DNA of 64,000 nt, from the NCBI RefSeq assembly GCF_001190785.1, contig NZ_LGSS01000002.1:124001-188000 (forward strand), read 5' to 3'. Origin of the DNA: Gottschalkia purinilytica. GTDB lineage: Bacteria > Bacillota > Clostridia > Tissierellales > Gottschalkiaceae. Made by a program: the position numbers and the translations under genes. The notes beneath the pieces were generated by a model that was not told where the DNA came from, made no database searches, and saw only the letters and a program-made list of their open reading frames with translations. Shown in pieces: positions 25,357 to 33,503 of the stretch; positions within the stretch are counted from its first letter, which is position 1, and every line of letters starts with the position of its first letter.

Positions 25357-26205
25357 TTATTTTTCTTTATGAGATACAAATAATTCTAATAAGTTCTCAA
25401 TTAACATAGCATTTGTTGTAGTTCCTACTCCACCTGGAACTGGAGTTATAAGTGAAGCTTTTTTAGATACTTCTTCAAAATCAGCATCTCCAACTATTTT
25501 ATCTCCTATAACATTAATTGCAGCATCAACTACAACTACTCCATCTTTAACCATATCTCCTGTTACAAGTCCAGCTTTTCCAGCTGCACATATAACAACA
25601 TCAGCTTCTTTTACATGTTTTTTTAGATCTTTAGTTTGTACGTGACAAACTGTTACAGTAGCACCACTATGTAATAGTAATTGAGAAATAGGCTTACCTA
25701 CTGTACGACCATTACCTACAACAACAACTTCTTTTCCTACTAAATCTACTCCACTTTCTTCTAATATTCTCATCATCCCTTTTGGAGTACAAGGAACTAT
25801 TCCTTTTACACCCATGAATAACTTTCCAAGATTAGTAGAATTCACACAGTCTACGTCTTTATCTGGTGAAAGTGTGTTTGCTATTCTATCTTGGTCTAAG
25901 TGCTGTGGAAGAGGATATTGGATTATTACTCCATGTACACTATCATCTGAGTTTAAAGTTTCTATAACTTTTACAAGTTCTTCTTCTGATATATTTTCAT
26001 CATATATTGATAGGCGATGATTTACTCCCATATTATCACAAGTTCTTTCTATGCTTTTTACATAAGAAACTGATGATGGATGAGCTCCAACTTGTACTAT
26101 TTCAAGAAATGGTTTTTCTCCATATTTTTCAGTTAAGCTACTAACCTTCTCTCCTAATCCTTTTCTTATGTTTGCTGCAATTTCTTTACAATTAATAGTA
26201 GTCAT
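25357..26205 (-). CDS. folD: Methylenetetrahydrofolate dehydrogenase / methenyltetrahydrofolate cyclohydrolase
   Basis: 282 residues, normal length. The active-site lysine is in SYVKSIERTCDNMG (about residue 50), the folate site in VIIQYPLPQHL (about 95), and the NAD(P) site in VVVVGNGRTVGKP (about 165), a variant of the common GRSxxVGKP form. The C-terminal TPVPGGVGTTTNAML motif is perfect. FolD links 5,10-methylene- and 10-formyl-THF, feeding purine synthesis, fMet-tRNA and, in many clostridia, purine or glycine fermentation. It is a single gene with its own terminator. Start ATG with AAAGGAGAG. Confidence 0.97.
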   Translation of the reverse strand: MTTINCKEIAANIRKGLGEKVSSLTEKYGEKPFLEIVQVGAHPSSVSYVKSIERTCDNMGVNHRLSIYDENISEEELVKVIETLNSDDSVHGVIIQYPLPQHLDQDRIANTLSPDKDVDCVNSTNLGKLFMGVKGIVPCTPKGMMRILEESGVDLVGKEVVVVGNGRTVGKPISQLLLHSGATVTVCHVQTKDLKKHVKEADVVICAAGKAGLVTGDMVKDGVVVVDAAINVIGDKIVGDADFEEVSKKASLITPVPGGVGTTTNAMLIENLLELFVSHKEK

Positions 26206-26340
26206 TTTCTTCTCTCCTTTATACTTTTTACTAATTCCTCTCGAATATATTGTATCTTAAAAACTACAAATGTTTAATAGTTTTTTTATTATACTGTATA
26301 CATATCTATTGAAAAAAATTATAGATAAGTATATTATTAT

Positions 26341-26493
26341 CTAAATATCATCCTTAGATAATAATAACACTTTTGACAAGTTATTTATACTATTTGTTAA
26401 TTCATCTAGTTTTCCTTCTATTCGTACCAATAAATATATAGATACGACTATAGGAAATCCTAGATTTGATATATAGTTATAAAATTCATTCAT
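26341..26493 (-). CDS. yvrJ: YvrJ family small membrane protein
   Basis: 50 residues: MNEFYNYISNLGFPIVV, then one hydrophobic helix (VVSIYLLVRIE) and an amphipathic helix (KLDELTNSINNLSKVLLL). The ISxxGFPIVVSxxLLxRxE pattern is that of YvrJ. The ATG at 26491-26493 has TAGGAGTG eight bases upstream. In B. subtilis yvrJ sits in the locus of the split sigma factor SigO/RsoA; here it lies at the end of a cluster with a sigma factor, DUF1659 and DUF2922. The terminator at 26571-26597 lies between it and DUF2922, so its expression may depend on readthrough. Function unknown. Confidence 0.8.
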   Translation of the reverse strand: MNEFYNYISNLGFPIVVSIYLLVRIEGKLDELTNSINNLSKVLLLSKDDI

Positions 26494-26570
26494 AATATCA
26501 CTCCTATTATAATAAATATATCTATATTATTTTTTTATTGATCCTCCTAAATAATTAATACATATACTTA

Positions 26571-26597
26571 AAAAAGCCTGTAAATTCAGGCTTTTTT
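26571..26597 (-). terminator. Terminator between DUF2922 and yvrJ
   Basis: Arms aaaaagcctg and caggcttttt pair perfectly around a six-base loop (taaatt), followed by T. Symmetric, so active in both directions. Confidence 0.85.
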
Positions 26598-26611
26598 AAG
26601 CATGTAACATT

Positions 26612-26836
26612 CTACTGTACATTTAATTTTACTATATCAGTTGAAACTATTTTAGCTTCTACAATAGATGCAAGTTCTCCATTTTTTTCAGTAGCAAATA
26701 CATTTCTAGATAAAATATCATCCATAGCAGATTTAACCTCTACTTCAGTTACATCATCTTTTACATTTTCTATAGAAATAGTTGACCTTGAACCTTTAGC
26801 TGTTCTAAATACCATATTTAACTTTTTAGATGCCAT
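26612..26836 (-). CDS. DUF2922 domain protein
   Basis: 74 residues. SKKLNMVFRTAKGSRSTISIENVKDDVTEVEVKSAMDDIL then FATEKNGELASIVEAKIVSTD is the DUF2922 pattern: a beta strand with a basic FRTAKG, a helix, and a C-terminal strand pair. No membrane segment. It is 37 bases after the DUF1659 gene, which looks like a distant relative (same length, LKLVFKTGENE motif). In Firmicutes these two occur side by side, often with yvrJ, and their role is unknown. Start ATG with AAAGGAGGT. Confidence 0.85.
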   Translation of the reverse strand: MASKKLNMVFRTAKGSRSTISIENVKDDVTEVEVKSAMDDILSRNVFATEKNGELASIVEAKIVSTDIVKLNVQ

Positions 26837-26873
26837 TGAATTACCTCCTTTCTAAATTTTTTAGTTAAATTAA

Positions 26874-27098
26874 TTATTGTTCTTGAATTTCTAATTCGTT
26901 TACTCTTATTACATTTCTTGACTCTAGATTTTGAAGTCCTATCAAAGTCTTAGCTACTTCATATACATCATCATTACTTGATGCAGGCTTAATATTTTGA
27001 AATATTTTTGAATTTAATATGTCTTCTCCCCTTTCATTTTCTCCTGTTTTAAATACAAGCTTTAACTTTGATTTTTTAATTTCTGATGTAGCTGGCAT
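26874..27098 (-). CDS. DUF1659 domain protein
   Basis: 74 residues. SKLKLVFKTGENERGEDILNSKIFQNIKPASSNDDVYEVAKTLIGLQ is the DUF1659 signature, ending with RVNELEIQEQ. Cytosolic, beta-alpha-beta in outline. It lies 61 bases downstream of the sigma factor gene and upstream of DUF2922; all three have strong Shine-Dalgarno sites and lie on one strand. The equal length and the shared (V/M)F(K/R)T start suggest that the two DUF proteins are paralogues that could pair. Function unknown. Confidence 0.85.
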   Translation of the reverse strand: MPATSEIKKSKLKLVFKTGENERGEDILNSKIFQNIKPASSNDDVYEVAKTLIGLQNLESRNVIRVNELEIQEQ

Positions 27099-27159
27099 CT
27101 TATCACCTCCCTTTCATTACCTATATAGAATGAGAGTTGATTTTTTACTATACTTTTTA

Positions 27160-27729
27160 TTATTTTTTAGTTATTATTTTTTTTAGTCTTTTAAGAGCAG
27201 TCGATTTTGTATTAACTACAGTTCTGTATGAAATATTTAAAGTTCTAGCTATATATTCTATAGGTTTTCTTTCTATATAATAAAGTGTAATAATCTCTTG
27301 TTGTCTTTCTGTCAGAGATAATATTCCCTTCCATAGTATATTTACTTCTTCGTTCTTAATAACCATTTCTTCTTGAGTTAATGATTCATCTATTATAGTA
27401 TCTATCATCTCTATCTTTTCATCTTGTGATATAGTTTGATTCAAAGATATATCCATATTTTTTTGCTTATGCTTGTCCAAGTAATGAAATCTAAGAGCAT
27501 TTTTTACATATCCTAAAAAGTGTTTCTCACTTTCAAACGTCATTGTCTTTAAAACTCTTAAAATAATTTCATTTCCTTCTTGAATAAGATCATCAAATAA
27601 ATTGTAGTTATTATAATATTTTTTAATTGAATTTATAATTAATGGCTTTAAATTTACTATTAACTTTCCAATAGATTGATCTTTTCCTTCCAAAGACTCC
27701 TTATATAATCTTGCGATTTCCGAATACAT
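27160..27729 (-). CDS. Sigma-70 family RNA polymerase sigma factor, SigO/UviA-like group
   Basis: 189 residues from the ATG at 27727-27729 (GGAGG five bases upstream); an upstream in-frame TTG at 27741 is less likely. Region 2 is seen at 35-90 (YYNNYNLFDDLIQEGNEIILRVLKT, ESEKHFLGYVKNALRFHYLDKHKQ) and region 4 at 128-185 (LTERQQEIITLYYIERKPIEYIARTLNISYRTVVNTKSTALKRLKK). No region 1 or 3, so a group-4-sized factor without a transmembrane anti-sigma partner next to it. It heads the DUF1659-DUF2922-yvrJ cluster, recalling SigO with YvrJ in B. subtilis, and TcdR/UviA-size sigmas that drive toxins in clostridia. Target promoters unknown; 27747-27778 holds two palindromes. Confidence 0.85.
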   Translation of the reverse strand: MYSEIARLYKESLEGKDQSIGKLIVNLKPLIINSIKKYYNNYNLFDDLIQEGNEIILRVLKTMTFESEKHFLGYVKNALRFHYLDKHKQKNMDISLNQTISQDEKIEMIDTIIDESLTQEEMVIKNEEVNILWKGILSLTERQQEIITLYYIERKPIEYIARTLNISYRTVVNTKSTALKRLKKIITKK

Positions 27730-27746
27730 ACTTTCCTCCAATATTA

Positions 27747-27778
27747 AGGAGTACTCCTCTTCCTTATTACCTAGGTAA
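27747..27778. promoter_or_regulatory. Two 12-bp palindromes upstream of the sigma gene
   Basis: AGGAGTACTCCT (27747-27758) and TTACCTAGGTAA (27767-27778), both perfect and 8 bases apart. A further AATTCAT/ATGAATT inverted repeat lies at 27851-27876. They are unusual for an AT-rich leader and could be operators or leader hairpins; the first lies 18 bases before the sigma factor ATG and could hide an upstream ribosome site. Confidence 0.45.
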
Positions 27779-27925
27779 GTACATATTAAGTTAAAATATT
27801 AAAATATTTAATTTAGGAAATATACATATATCATTTAAGGATATCTATATAATTCATTTATTATGATATATGAATTACATAAAATTCATTGTTAGTAATC
27901 TTGAAATAGACTTAAGTCCTAAAAA

Positions 27926-27973
27926 ATACTGACTTATTAAATAATTAATATTAATTATTTAATAAGTCAGTAT
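27926..27973 (-). terminator. 48-base perfect palindrome, terminator of the 97-residue membrane protein gene
   Basis: Two 24-base arms (atactgacttatt... and its exact complement) with no loop base, followed on the minus strand by TTTTTT. It lies 7 bases past the gene's stop. Confidence 0.85.
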
Positions 27974-27980
27974 ATAACTA

Positions 27981-28271
27981 CTATTTATCCAAGATTTTAT
28001 ATTCAATCTTTTTTTCTTTAGTTTTATTTGACTCTTTTTCTGATTCAATACTATCATCCTCATTTGGCATTACAAAAACTATATTCTTAAAATTTCTTCT
28101 TAAAATGTTCAGTAAATAATCTATATGTTCTTCATCATGTACATAAACAGTTATTTTACTAAGACTTTCTGGTTTATTCCCATTGATAATATCTATATAT
28201 ATGTTTCTTCCAAATTCTATTACTCCATATATGAAAAATACATATACGATTATGGTAAATATTATACTCAT
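27981..28271 (-). CDS. Small membrane protein of unknown function
   Basis: About 96 residues from the ATG at 28269-28271 (AGAGGGTG seven bases upstream; an in-frame GTG lies at 28280). One hydrophobic helix at the start (SIIFTIIVYVFFIYGVIEFG) then a cytosolic or surface part with a beta-alpha stretch (ITVYVHDEEHIDYLLNILRRNFKNIVFVMPNE) and a charged tail (SIESEKESNKTKEKK). I do not recognise the family. It is monocistronic and ends at a 48-base palindromic terminator. The VHDEEHIDYLLNIL core recalls small regulatory ferredoxin-like folds, but I make no call. Confidence 0.65.
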   Translation of the reverse strand: MSIIFTIIVYVFFIYGVIEFGRNIYIDIINGNKPESLSKITVYVHDEEHIDYLLNILRRNFKNIVFVMPNEDDSIESEKESNKTKEKKIEYKILDK

Positions 28272-28384
28272 ATTATTCACCCTCTACTTATAGATTTCAA
28301 AACTATTATTTTGAAGGTTTTACTATCATAATATGAAAACCAATATATGTATTGTTCCATCAAATGATAAAATTGTACAAAAAT

Positions 28385-28412
28385 AAACCCTGCTAATAAG
28401 TAAGCAGGGTTT
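28385..28412 (-). terminator. Terminator after the deaminase operon
   Basis: Arms aaaccctgct and agcagggttt, perfect 10-bp stem with an eight-base loop, followed on the minus strand by ATTTTTG. It lies six bases past the 8-oxoguanine deaminase stop. Confidence 0.85.
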
Positions 28413-28417
28413 AAATA

Positions 28418-29779
28418 TTAAGCCTTTTTAACAAGTTCCTCTACCTTAGAATTTGCTTCATGTACTATTTTTTCTTCATCTATAGTTAGGAGCTTTCCAT
28501 CTTTTACTACAGTCTTTCCTCCAACTATAGTATAGTCTACACTTCCTTTTACTCCTACAGTTCCTAGAACTGACTTAGGATCATATTGAGTTCCTACAAA
28601 TTCAAGTCTATTAGTATTTATCATAAACAAGTCTGCTGCTTTTCCTACCGAAAGTTCTCCAATATCTTTTCTCCCAAGTAATCTTGCACCACCTTTTGTA
28701 GCAAGCTTTAATATATCATATCCTGTTGGAGCCTTACGACTTGAATTTAATCTGTGTAGAAGATATGAAACTCTTATTTCTTCAAGTAAATTTGATCCAT
28801 CATTACTTGCACTTCCATCTACTGCAAGACCTACAGGTATATCAAGATCTATCATTTCTGGAATTCTAGCTATTCCTGAAGATAGCTTCATGTTAGATAT
28901 AGGACAATGAGCAACTCCAGTTTTTGTTTCAGCTAGCTTTTTTAGTTCATCGTCATTAAAGTGTATTCCATGGGCATACCATACATCTTCTCCAATCCAT
29001 CCTAGACTTTCCATATATTCAAGAGGTCTCATATTGAATTTTTCTAATGTAAACTTCTCTTCATCAAGAGTCTCTGCTAAGTGAGTATGAAGTCTAACCC
29101 CTAGTTTTCTTGCAAGTATAGCAGACTCTTTCATTAATTCTCCTGTTACACTAAATGGAGAACAAGGAGCTAAAACTACCTGTCTCATTGAAAATTCACT
29201 ATTATCATGATACTTTTTGACAAGTCTTTCTGAATCATATAATATCTTATCTAAATCTTGAACCACTGAATCTGGAGGAAGACCACCATCTTTTTTACTT
29301 AGAGACATACTTCCTCTTGAAGCATGCATTCTAATTCCAAGTTCTGATGCAGCCTGAAACTGAACATCTATAAGTTGTTCACTTGTAGTCTGAGGAAATA
29401 CATAATGATGATCAAAGCAAGTAGTACATCCATTTTTAAGTAGATCTCCCATTCCGACAAATGAACTATATCTTATTACATCTGTATCTAATCCCTTCCA
29501 AATTTCATATAGTGTTACAAGCCAATCAAAAAGTTCCATATTTTGAACTTGAGGAAGATTCCTTGTAAATGTTTGATATAAATGATGATGTGTATTAATA
29601 AGTCCAGGATAAGCTATCATATTTTTTCCATCTATAATTTCATCTGCATTAAACTTATCTGTACCTATATTTTTAATTATACCGTCTTCTATATATATGT
29701 TAACGTTTTCCATAACATTATCATTTTCATCACATGTAACCACAGTTTTAACATTCTCTATAAAAAGCGATTTAGTCAC
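28418..29779 (-). CDS. Amidohydrolase, probable 8-oxoguanine deaminase
   Basis: 453 residues. It has the zinc-binding HxH at H64/H66 (INTHHHLYQTF), the later metal/catalytic residues in RLHTHLAET and WYAHGIHF, and the Asp in VGLAVDGSASNDGSN. HHHLYQTFTRNLP followed by LFDWLVTLYEIW and VLAPCSPFSV is the pattern of the 8-oxoguanine deaminase / hydroxyatrazine hydrolase branch (EC 3.5.4.32), not of SsnA or guanine deaminase proper. The reaction would turn 8-oxoguanine, or a similar 2-aminopurine, into the 2-oxo form plus ammonia. It follows yczE-like and gntR on the same strand; GntR probably controls it. GTG start with AAGGAGG. The precise substrate is inferred. Confidence 0.85.
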   Translation of the reverse strand: MTKSLFIENVKTVVTCDENDNVMENVNIYIEDGIIKNIGTDKFNADEIIDGKNMIAYPGLINTHHHLYQTFTRNLPQVQNMELFDWLVTLYEIWKGLDTDVIRYSSFVGMGDLLKNGCTTCFDHHYVFPQTTSEQLIDVQFQAASELGIRMHASRGSMSLSKKDGGLPPDSVVQDLDKILYDSERLVKKYHDNSEFSMRQVVLAPCSPFSVTGELMKESAILARKLGVRLHTHLAETLDEEKFTLEKFNMRPLEYMESLGWIGEDVWYAHGIHFNDDELKKLAETKTGVAHCPISNMKLSSGIARIPEMIDLDIPVGLAVDGSASNDGSNLLEEIRVSYLLHRLNSSRKAPTGYDILKLATKGGARLLGRKDIGELSVGKAADLFMINTNRLEFVGTQYDPKSVLGTVGVKGSVDYTIVGGKTVVKDGKLLTIDEEKIVHEANSKVEELVKKA

Positions 29780-29834
29780 GAAATTAACCTCCTTAATATC
29801 ATCACCTAATAAATATTTCTTAAAAACTTATATA

Positions 29835-30515
29835 CTACTCAGCTTGTTGCTCTTTATTTTTCCTTCTGTCATCTATCATATCTTTAAATGTATAGTGTTT
29901 ATTAATGTCAAAGTCATAGTCTATAACTTTAGCTGCAAACTGTATAAAGTACCCTAGTGTTAAAGCAGCTATTATTGTTCCAATTCCCATAGGCCCTTTC
30001 AGAAATATAGCTCCTATCACAGCAAATATTTCTAATACAGCTCTTATATATAGAACAGATACTTTTGTTGTATTTACGAGATACTCCATAAGTGCATCTC
30101 TAGATCCTACTCCTATTCTGGCTTTTAGTGCAATTACTATTCCAAATCCAAATAATACAAGACTTGCAAACAACATGAGAGCTTGCATAGGAATTCCATT
30201 AGGTGTTTCAATTCCAAACTTCATTGAAACATCTATGAAAAAACCTATAAAATAAGCATTTAGTAATGTTCCTACACCTGGTATTACTTTTCTAGTCAGA
30301 TTGAATACTAGAATGACAAATGCTATTATTTGGGAAGCCTGCCCTAAGGTTATGGGCAGATAATTACTCATTCCTACTTGTAATGCATCCCAAGGATTTG
30401 CTCCAAGTCCACATTTTACAGCTAACACAATAGCCAGCCCGCATAAGAATAATCCCAAAATATTCATTAATATTTTAATGATCCACTGAGTTGCTGAAGG
30501 GTTTTGCTTTTCCAT
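29835..30515 (-). CDS. YczE/YitT-like integral membrane protein, possible transporter
   Basis: 226 residues with five to six hydrophobic segments. KCGLGANPWDALQVGMS (about residue 35) and KARIGVGSRDALMEYLV (about residue 135) are two copies of one motif, as in the YczE/YyaS family, where an internal duplication is known. A cytosolic basic tail follows (DDRRKNKEQQ). It lies between gntR and the deaminase, so it may import or export a purine-like compound; the family's substrate is not established. ATG with AAGGAGGAAG. Confidence 0.75.
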   Translation of the reverse strand: MEKQNPSATQWIIKILMNILGLFLCGLAIVLAVKCGLGANPWDALQVGMSNYLPITLGQASQIIAFVILVFNLTRKVIPGVGTLLNAYFIGFFIDVSMKFGIETPNGIPMQALMLFASLVLFGFGIVIALKARIGVGSRDALMEYLVNTTKVSVLYIRAVLEIFAVIGAIFLKGPMGIGTIIAALTLGYFIQFAAKVIDYDFDINKHYTFKDMIDDRRKNKEQQAE

Positions 30516-30602
30516 CTTCCTTCCTCCTTAAGATACGTTTTCCGATAACTTAAATAAACTAACTTAGCTATCTTTGCATAATACGTCTTAAGCTCATATA
30601 AC

Positions 30603-31355
30603 TTATTCCTTATATGCTACATTTCTACATAGCGTGAATTTTATGAACTTATCAGTATAAAATTCTGTATTGTACATCAAGGTAATACTATCAGAGGTAT
30701 ATTCAAGTACATCAAACCTTAATATTGGTGTATTTATCTCAATATTAAATATTCTTGCTAAGTCTTCGTCAGCTCCATGAGGATATAACTGAACTACATC
30801 ATGAGTTATGGATTTCTGACATAGGCTTTCTATAGTTGGAAAAATACAAGGTCTTAAGTCTTCAGCTGTAAATTTCTTCGTCTTTAAAAGTTTTTCTGGT
30901 ACTCTATCTATATAAACTGCTGCAGCCATTTCATTAGCATATAGTATCTTTTTCACTACAAGAATACTATCTTCAGGATTTAATCCAAGCTTAGATTCTT
31001 CTACTTTTGTTGCTTTTCTAAATTCTAGTTCATCAACTTCAAATCTAACATCATACCCATTTTGTCGAAGACAACCTTCTATATCACTTCCACAGTCTAT
31101 TCTGTTTTCAAGTTTTGTTACAAAAGAATTAATTAAAGTTCCTTTCCCCTGTACCCTAGAAACCACCCCTTCCCTTTCTAAAACTGTTGTAGCTTCTCTA
31201 ACTGTAAGTCTACTTACTCCAAGATATCTTGAAAGTTCATCTTCATTTGGAAGAACTTCACTAACTGTATCCTTTATATACTCTCTGAGATTTTCTAATG
31301 CCTTTTGTACAGCTGTTGTTTTGTTAACCCTCTTAATTCTTTGTGTCTGATTCAT
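30603..31355 (-). CDS. GntR family transcriptional regulator (UTRA ligand domain)
   Basis: 250 residues. The N-terminal winged helix has VLPNEDELSRYLGVSRLTVREATTVLEREGVVSRVQGKGT (residues 35-75). The C-terminal UTRA part, about residues 80-245, includes KKILYANEMAAAVYIDRVP and FDVLEYTSDSITLMYNTEFY, the ligand pocket. It is 87 bases upstream of the yczE-like gene in the same direction, so it likely represses or activates its own operon in response to a purine-related ligand. ATG with GAGGAG. No clear inverted operator was found in 31356-31440. Confidence 0.9.
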   Translation of the reverse strand: MNQTQRIKRVNKTTAVQKALENLREYIKDTVSEVLPNEDELSRYLGVSRLTVREATTVLEREGVVSRVQGKGTLINSFVTKLENRIDCGSDIEGCLRQNGYDVRFEVDELEFRKATKVEESKLGLNPEDSILVVKKILYANEMAAAVYIDRVPEKLLKTKKFTAEDLRPCIFPTIESLCQKSITHDVVQLYPHGADEDLARIFNIEINTPILRFDVLEYTSDSITLMYNTEFYTDKFIKFTLCRNVAYKE

Positions 31356-31718
31356 CCTGATCTCCTCTATTCAGATTTTTATATTTAAGATCTCTTTTTT
31401 AAGGTTTCTTTTAATCTACTACTAATATAATAATCTAAATTTAGGAATTCTTAAATAGTATTAACAAAAACATACAGAAGAATTATTACCGAAAGATCGT
31501 AGGTATAAGTTAATCATAAAGTCATCAGATGATTTTATTATAAGCTTAATTCCATTATATACAAATATCGAAACAATACCACTATTTCTTATCAATATTT
31601 CACATTTTGTAATTGATATACAATTGATTATTTTATTAGATAATATTCATTGTAGATAGTGTCGTTGGTTATAATTAATGATTATATTTAGCTTGAAAAG
31701 TATCCAGGAACAATAAAA
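31356..31718. other. Intergenic region between metK and gntR
   Basis: About 360 AT-rich bases. It must hold the gntR promoter, but I see no strong -35/-10 pair. An interrupted palindrome (tcatc-a-gatga) lies near 31525. No coding sequence or RNA is recognised. Confidence 0.35.
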
Positions 31719-31737
31719 CTCGTCAATTCATGACGAG
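31719..31737 (-). terminator. Terminator of metK
   Basis: Arms ctcgtca (31719-31725) and tgacgag (31731-31737) with a five-base loop, followed on the minus strand by TTTTATT. Confidence 0.75.
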
Positions 31738-31765
31738 CTTTATTTCAAACACAGTTGTATATTTT

Positions 31766-32947
31766 TTACAAACCTTGTTTTCTTAAAATTTCAGCTTTAT
31801 CAGTTTTCTCCCAAGGTAAATCAATATCTGATCTTCCAAAATGGCCATAAGCAGCTACTTGTTTATAAAGAGGTCTTCTTAAGTCTAAGTCTCTTATAAT
31901 AGCAGCAGGTCTTAAATCAAAATTATTTCTTACTAATTCTTCTATTTTACTTTCTTCAATTTTGTTAGTTCCAAAAGTATCTACCAATATAGATACTGGT
32001 TTTGCAACTCCAATTGCATATGCAAGTTGAACTTCACATTTATCTGCTAAACCTGCGGCAACTATGTTTTTTGCAACATATCTTGCAGCATATGCAGCTG
32101 ATCTATCAACTTTTGTAGGATCTTTTCCTGAAAAAGCTCCTCCTCCGTGTCTTGCATACCCACCATAAGTATCTACTATTATCTTTCTACCAGTTAATCC
32201 TGCATCTCCTTGAGGACCACCTACTACAAATCTACCTGTTGGATTTATATAGTATTTAGTATTATCATCAAGTAAGTTTGCTGGTATAATTTTAGAAATA
32301 ATGTGTTCTTTTAAATCTTTTTCTATAGTTTTTAAATCTACTTCAGGACAATGTTGAGTTGATATAACTATAGCATCTACTCTAACTGGTTTATTATCAT
32401 GATACTCTACTGTAACTTGAGTTTTTCCGTCTGGTCTTAAATAGTCTAACGTACCATTTTTTCTAACTTCACTTAGCCTTCTAGCTAGTTTATGTGCAAG
32501 AGCTATTGGAAGTGGCATGAGTTCTGGTGTTTCGTTACATGCAAAACCGAACATTATACCTTGGTCTCCAGCTCCTATTGAATCTAAGTCATCTACCTTA
32601 CCTTCTCTATGTTCTAAAGCTTCATCTACGCCCATAGCTATATCTGGTGATTGTTCATCTATAGAAGTAAGTACAGCACAAGTATCACAATCAAATCCAT
32701 ACTTTGCTCTAGTATACCCTATATCTTCTATTGTTTTTCTTACAACTTTAGGAATATCCACATAACATTTAGTTGTTATTTCTCCTGATACAAGTACTAA
32801 TCCTGTTGTAACAGATGTTTCACAAGCCACTCTGGCATCTGGATCGTTTGTAAGTATAGCATCTAATATGGAATCTGAGATTTGATCACATATTTTATCT
32901 GGGTGCCCCTCTGTTACTGATTCTGAGGTAAATAGCCATTTTCTCAT
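31766..32947 (-). CDS. metK: S-adenosylmethionine synthetase
   Basis: 393 residues. [23 protein letters not shown] at the start (ATP and metal site), [21 protein letters not shown] near residue 120, and [19 protein letters not shown] near residue 260 are all intact. It joins methionine with ATP to make SAM, the methyl donor used by the methyltransferases in this window. The leader carries a SAM-I riboswitch with terminator (33089-33233) and a sigma-A promoter (33268-33296), giving SAM feedback. Single-gene unit. Start ATG with AGGGAGTG. Confidence 0.98.
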   Translation of the reverse strand: MRKWLFTSESVTEGHPDKICDQISDSILDAILTNDPDARVACETSVTTGLVLVSGEITTKCYVDIPKVVRKTIEDIGYTRAKYGFDCDTCAVLTSIDEQSPDIAMGVDEALEHREGKVDDLDSIGAGDQGIMFGFACNETPELMPLPIALAHKLARRLSEVRKNGTLDYLRPDGKTQVTVEYHDNKPVRVDAIVISTQHCPEVDLKTIEKDLKEHIISKIIPANLLDDNTKYYINPTGRFVVGGPQGDAGLTGRKIIVDTYGGYARHGGGAFSGKDPTKVDRSAAYAARYVAKNIVAAGLADKCEVQLAYAIGVAKPVSILVDTFGTNKIEESKIEELVRNNFDLRPAAIIRDLDLRRPLYKQVAAYGHFGRSDIDLPWEKTDKAEILRKQGL

Positions 32948-33089
32948 TTTAAATTATCACTCCCTATACTTGTCTTCTCGCTTGCTATTTAATATATTGA
33001 AAATATATCTTAAGCTTTATTGTAAATATTTACTAATTTCGTCTAAAGTTTTTATCATATTAACTTTTTAATGATAATATAATAAAAAA

Positions 33090-33110
33090 CCCCTTCCAAA
33101 AGGAAGAGGT
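33090..33110 (-). terminator. Intrinsic terminator of the SAM-I riboswitch
   Basis: Minus strand ACCTCTTCC-TTT-GGAAGGGGT followed by TTTTTTATT. It forms when SAM is bound; the alternative antiterminator pairs the CCTC arm with the GAGG stretch at the 3' end of the aptamer (33131-33137). Confidence 0.9.
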
Positions 33111-33130
33111 TATCATTCTTATTAGACAAA

Positions 33131-33233
33131 GACCTCATCTTCCAGAACTTCAATTCTGTAGGACTTAGCACCGACTTAGATTATCGGTTGCCGGGTTTCA
33201 CAGGGCCTATTCCCTCCACCTCTCTTGATAAGG
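33131..33233 (-). promoter_or_regulatory. SAM-I (S-box) riboswitch aptamer
   Basis: Minus strand begins CTTATCAAGAGAGGTGGAGGGA, then GGCCCTGTGAAACCCGGCAACC (the S-box core, given here in parts: CCCTGTGAA, CCCGGCAACC), then GGTGCTAAGTCC and the closing GATGAGG. All P1-P4 elements can be placed. It controls metK, about 180 bases downstream, through the terminator at 33090-33110. Confidence 0.96.
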
Positions 33234-33267
33234 TAATCAAGTTTTTCATTCTATTTATACTGACATG

Positions 33268-33296
33268 ATTCTACCATAAAAGCTTTTCAAAGTCAA
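33268..33296 (-). promoter_or_regulatory. Sigma-A promoter of the metK leader
   Basis: Minus-strand TTGACT (33291-33296), 17-base spacer, TAGAAT (33268-33273). Transcription would begin about 25 bases before the riboswitch. Confidence 0.85.
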
Positions 33297-33503
33297 TGCT
33301 TTCCCGTATAAAATATTCCATATTATGTTATTTTGGTTATTTATTGTCTATTTAAGATTTAACTTAACATAGCGTCTGTATATTATAGTCAACGTATTAA
33401 CCAAAACATATATTTCATATTATAAAACCTATTTTCTAAAAGAAGCACAAGTCTCGATTATGTAATTATTTCTAATGTATTAAATCAGTTTCCAACTTCT
33501 ATA

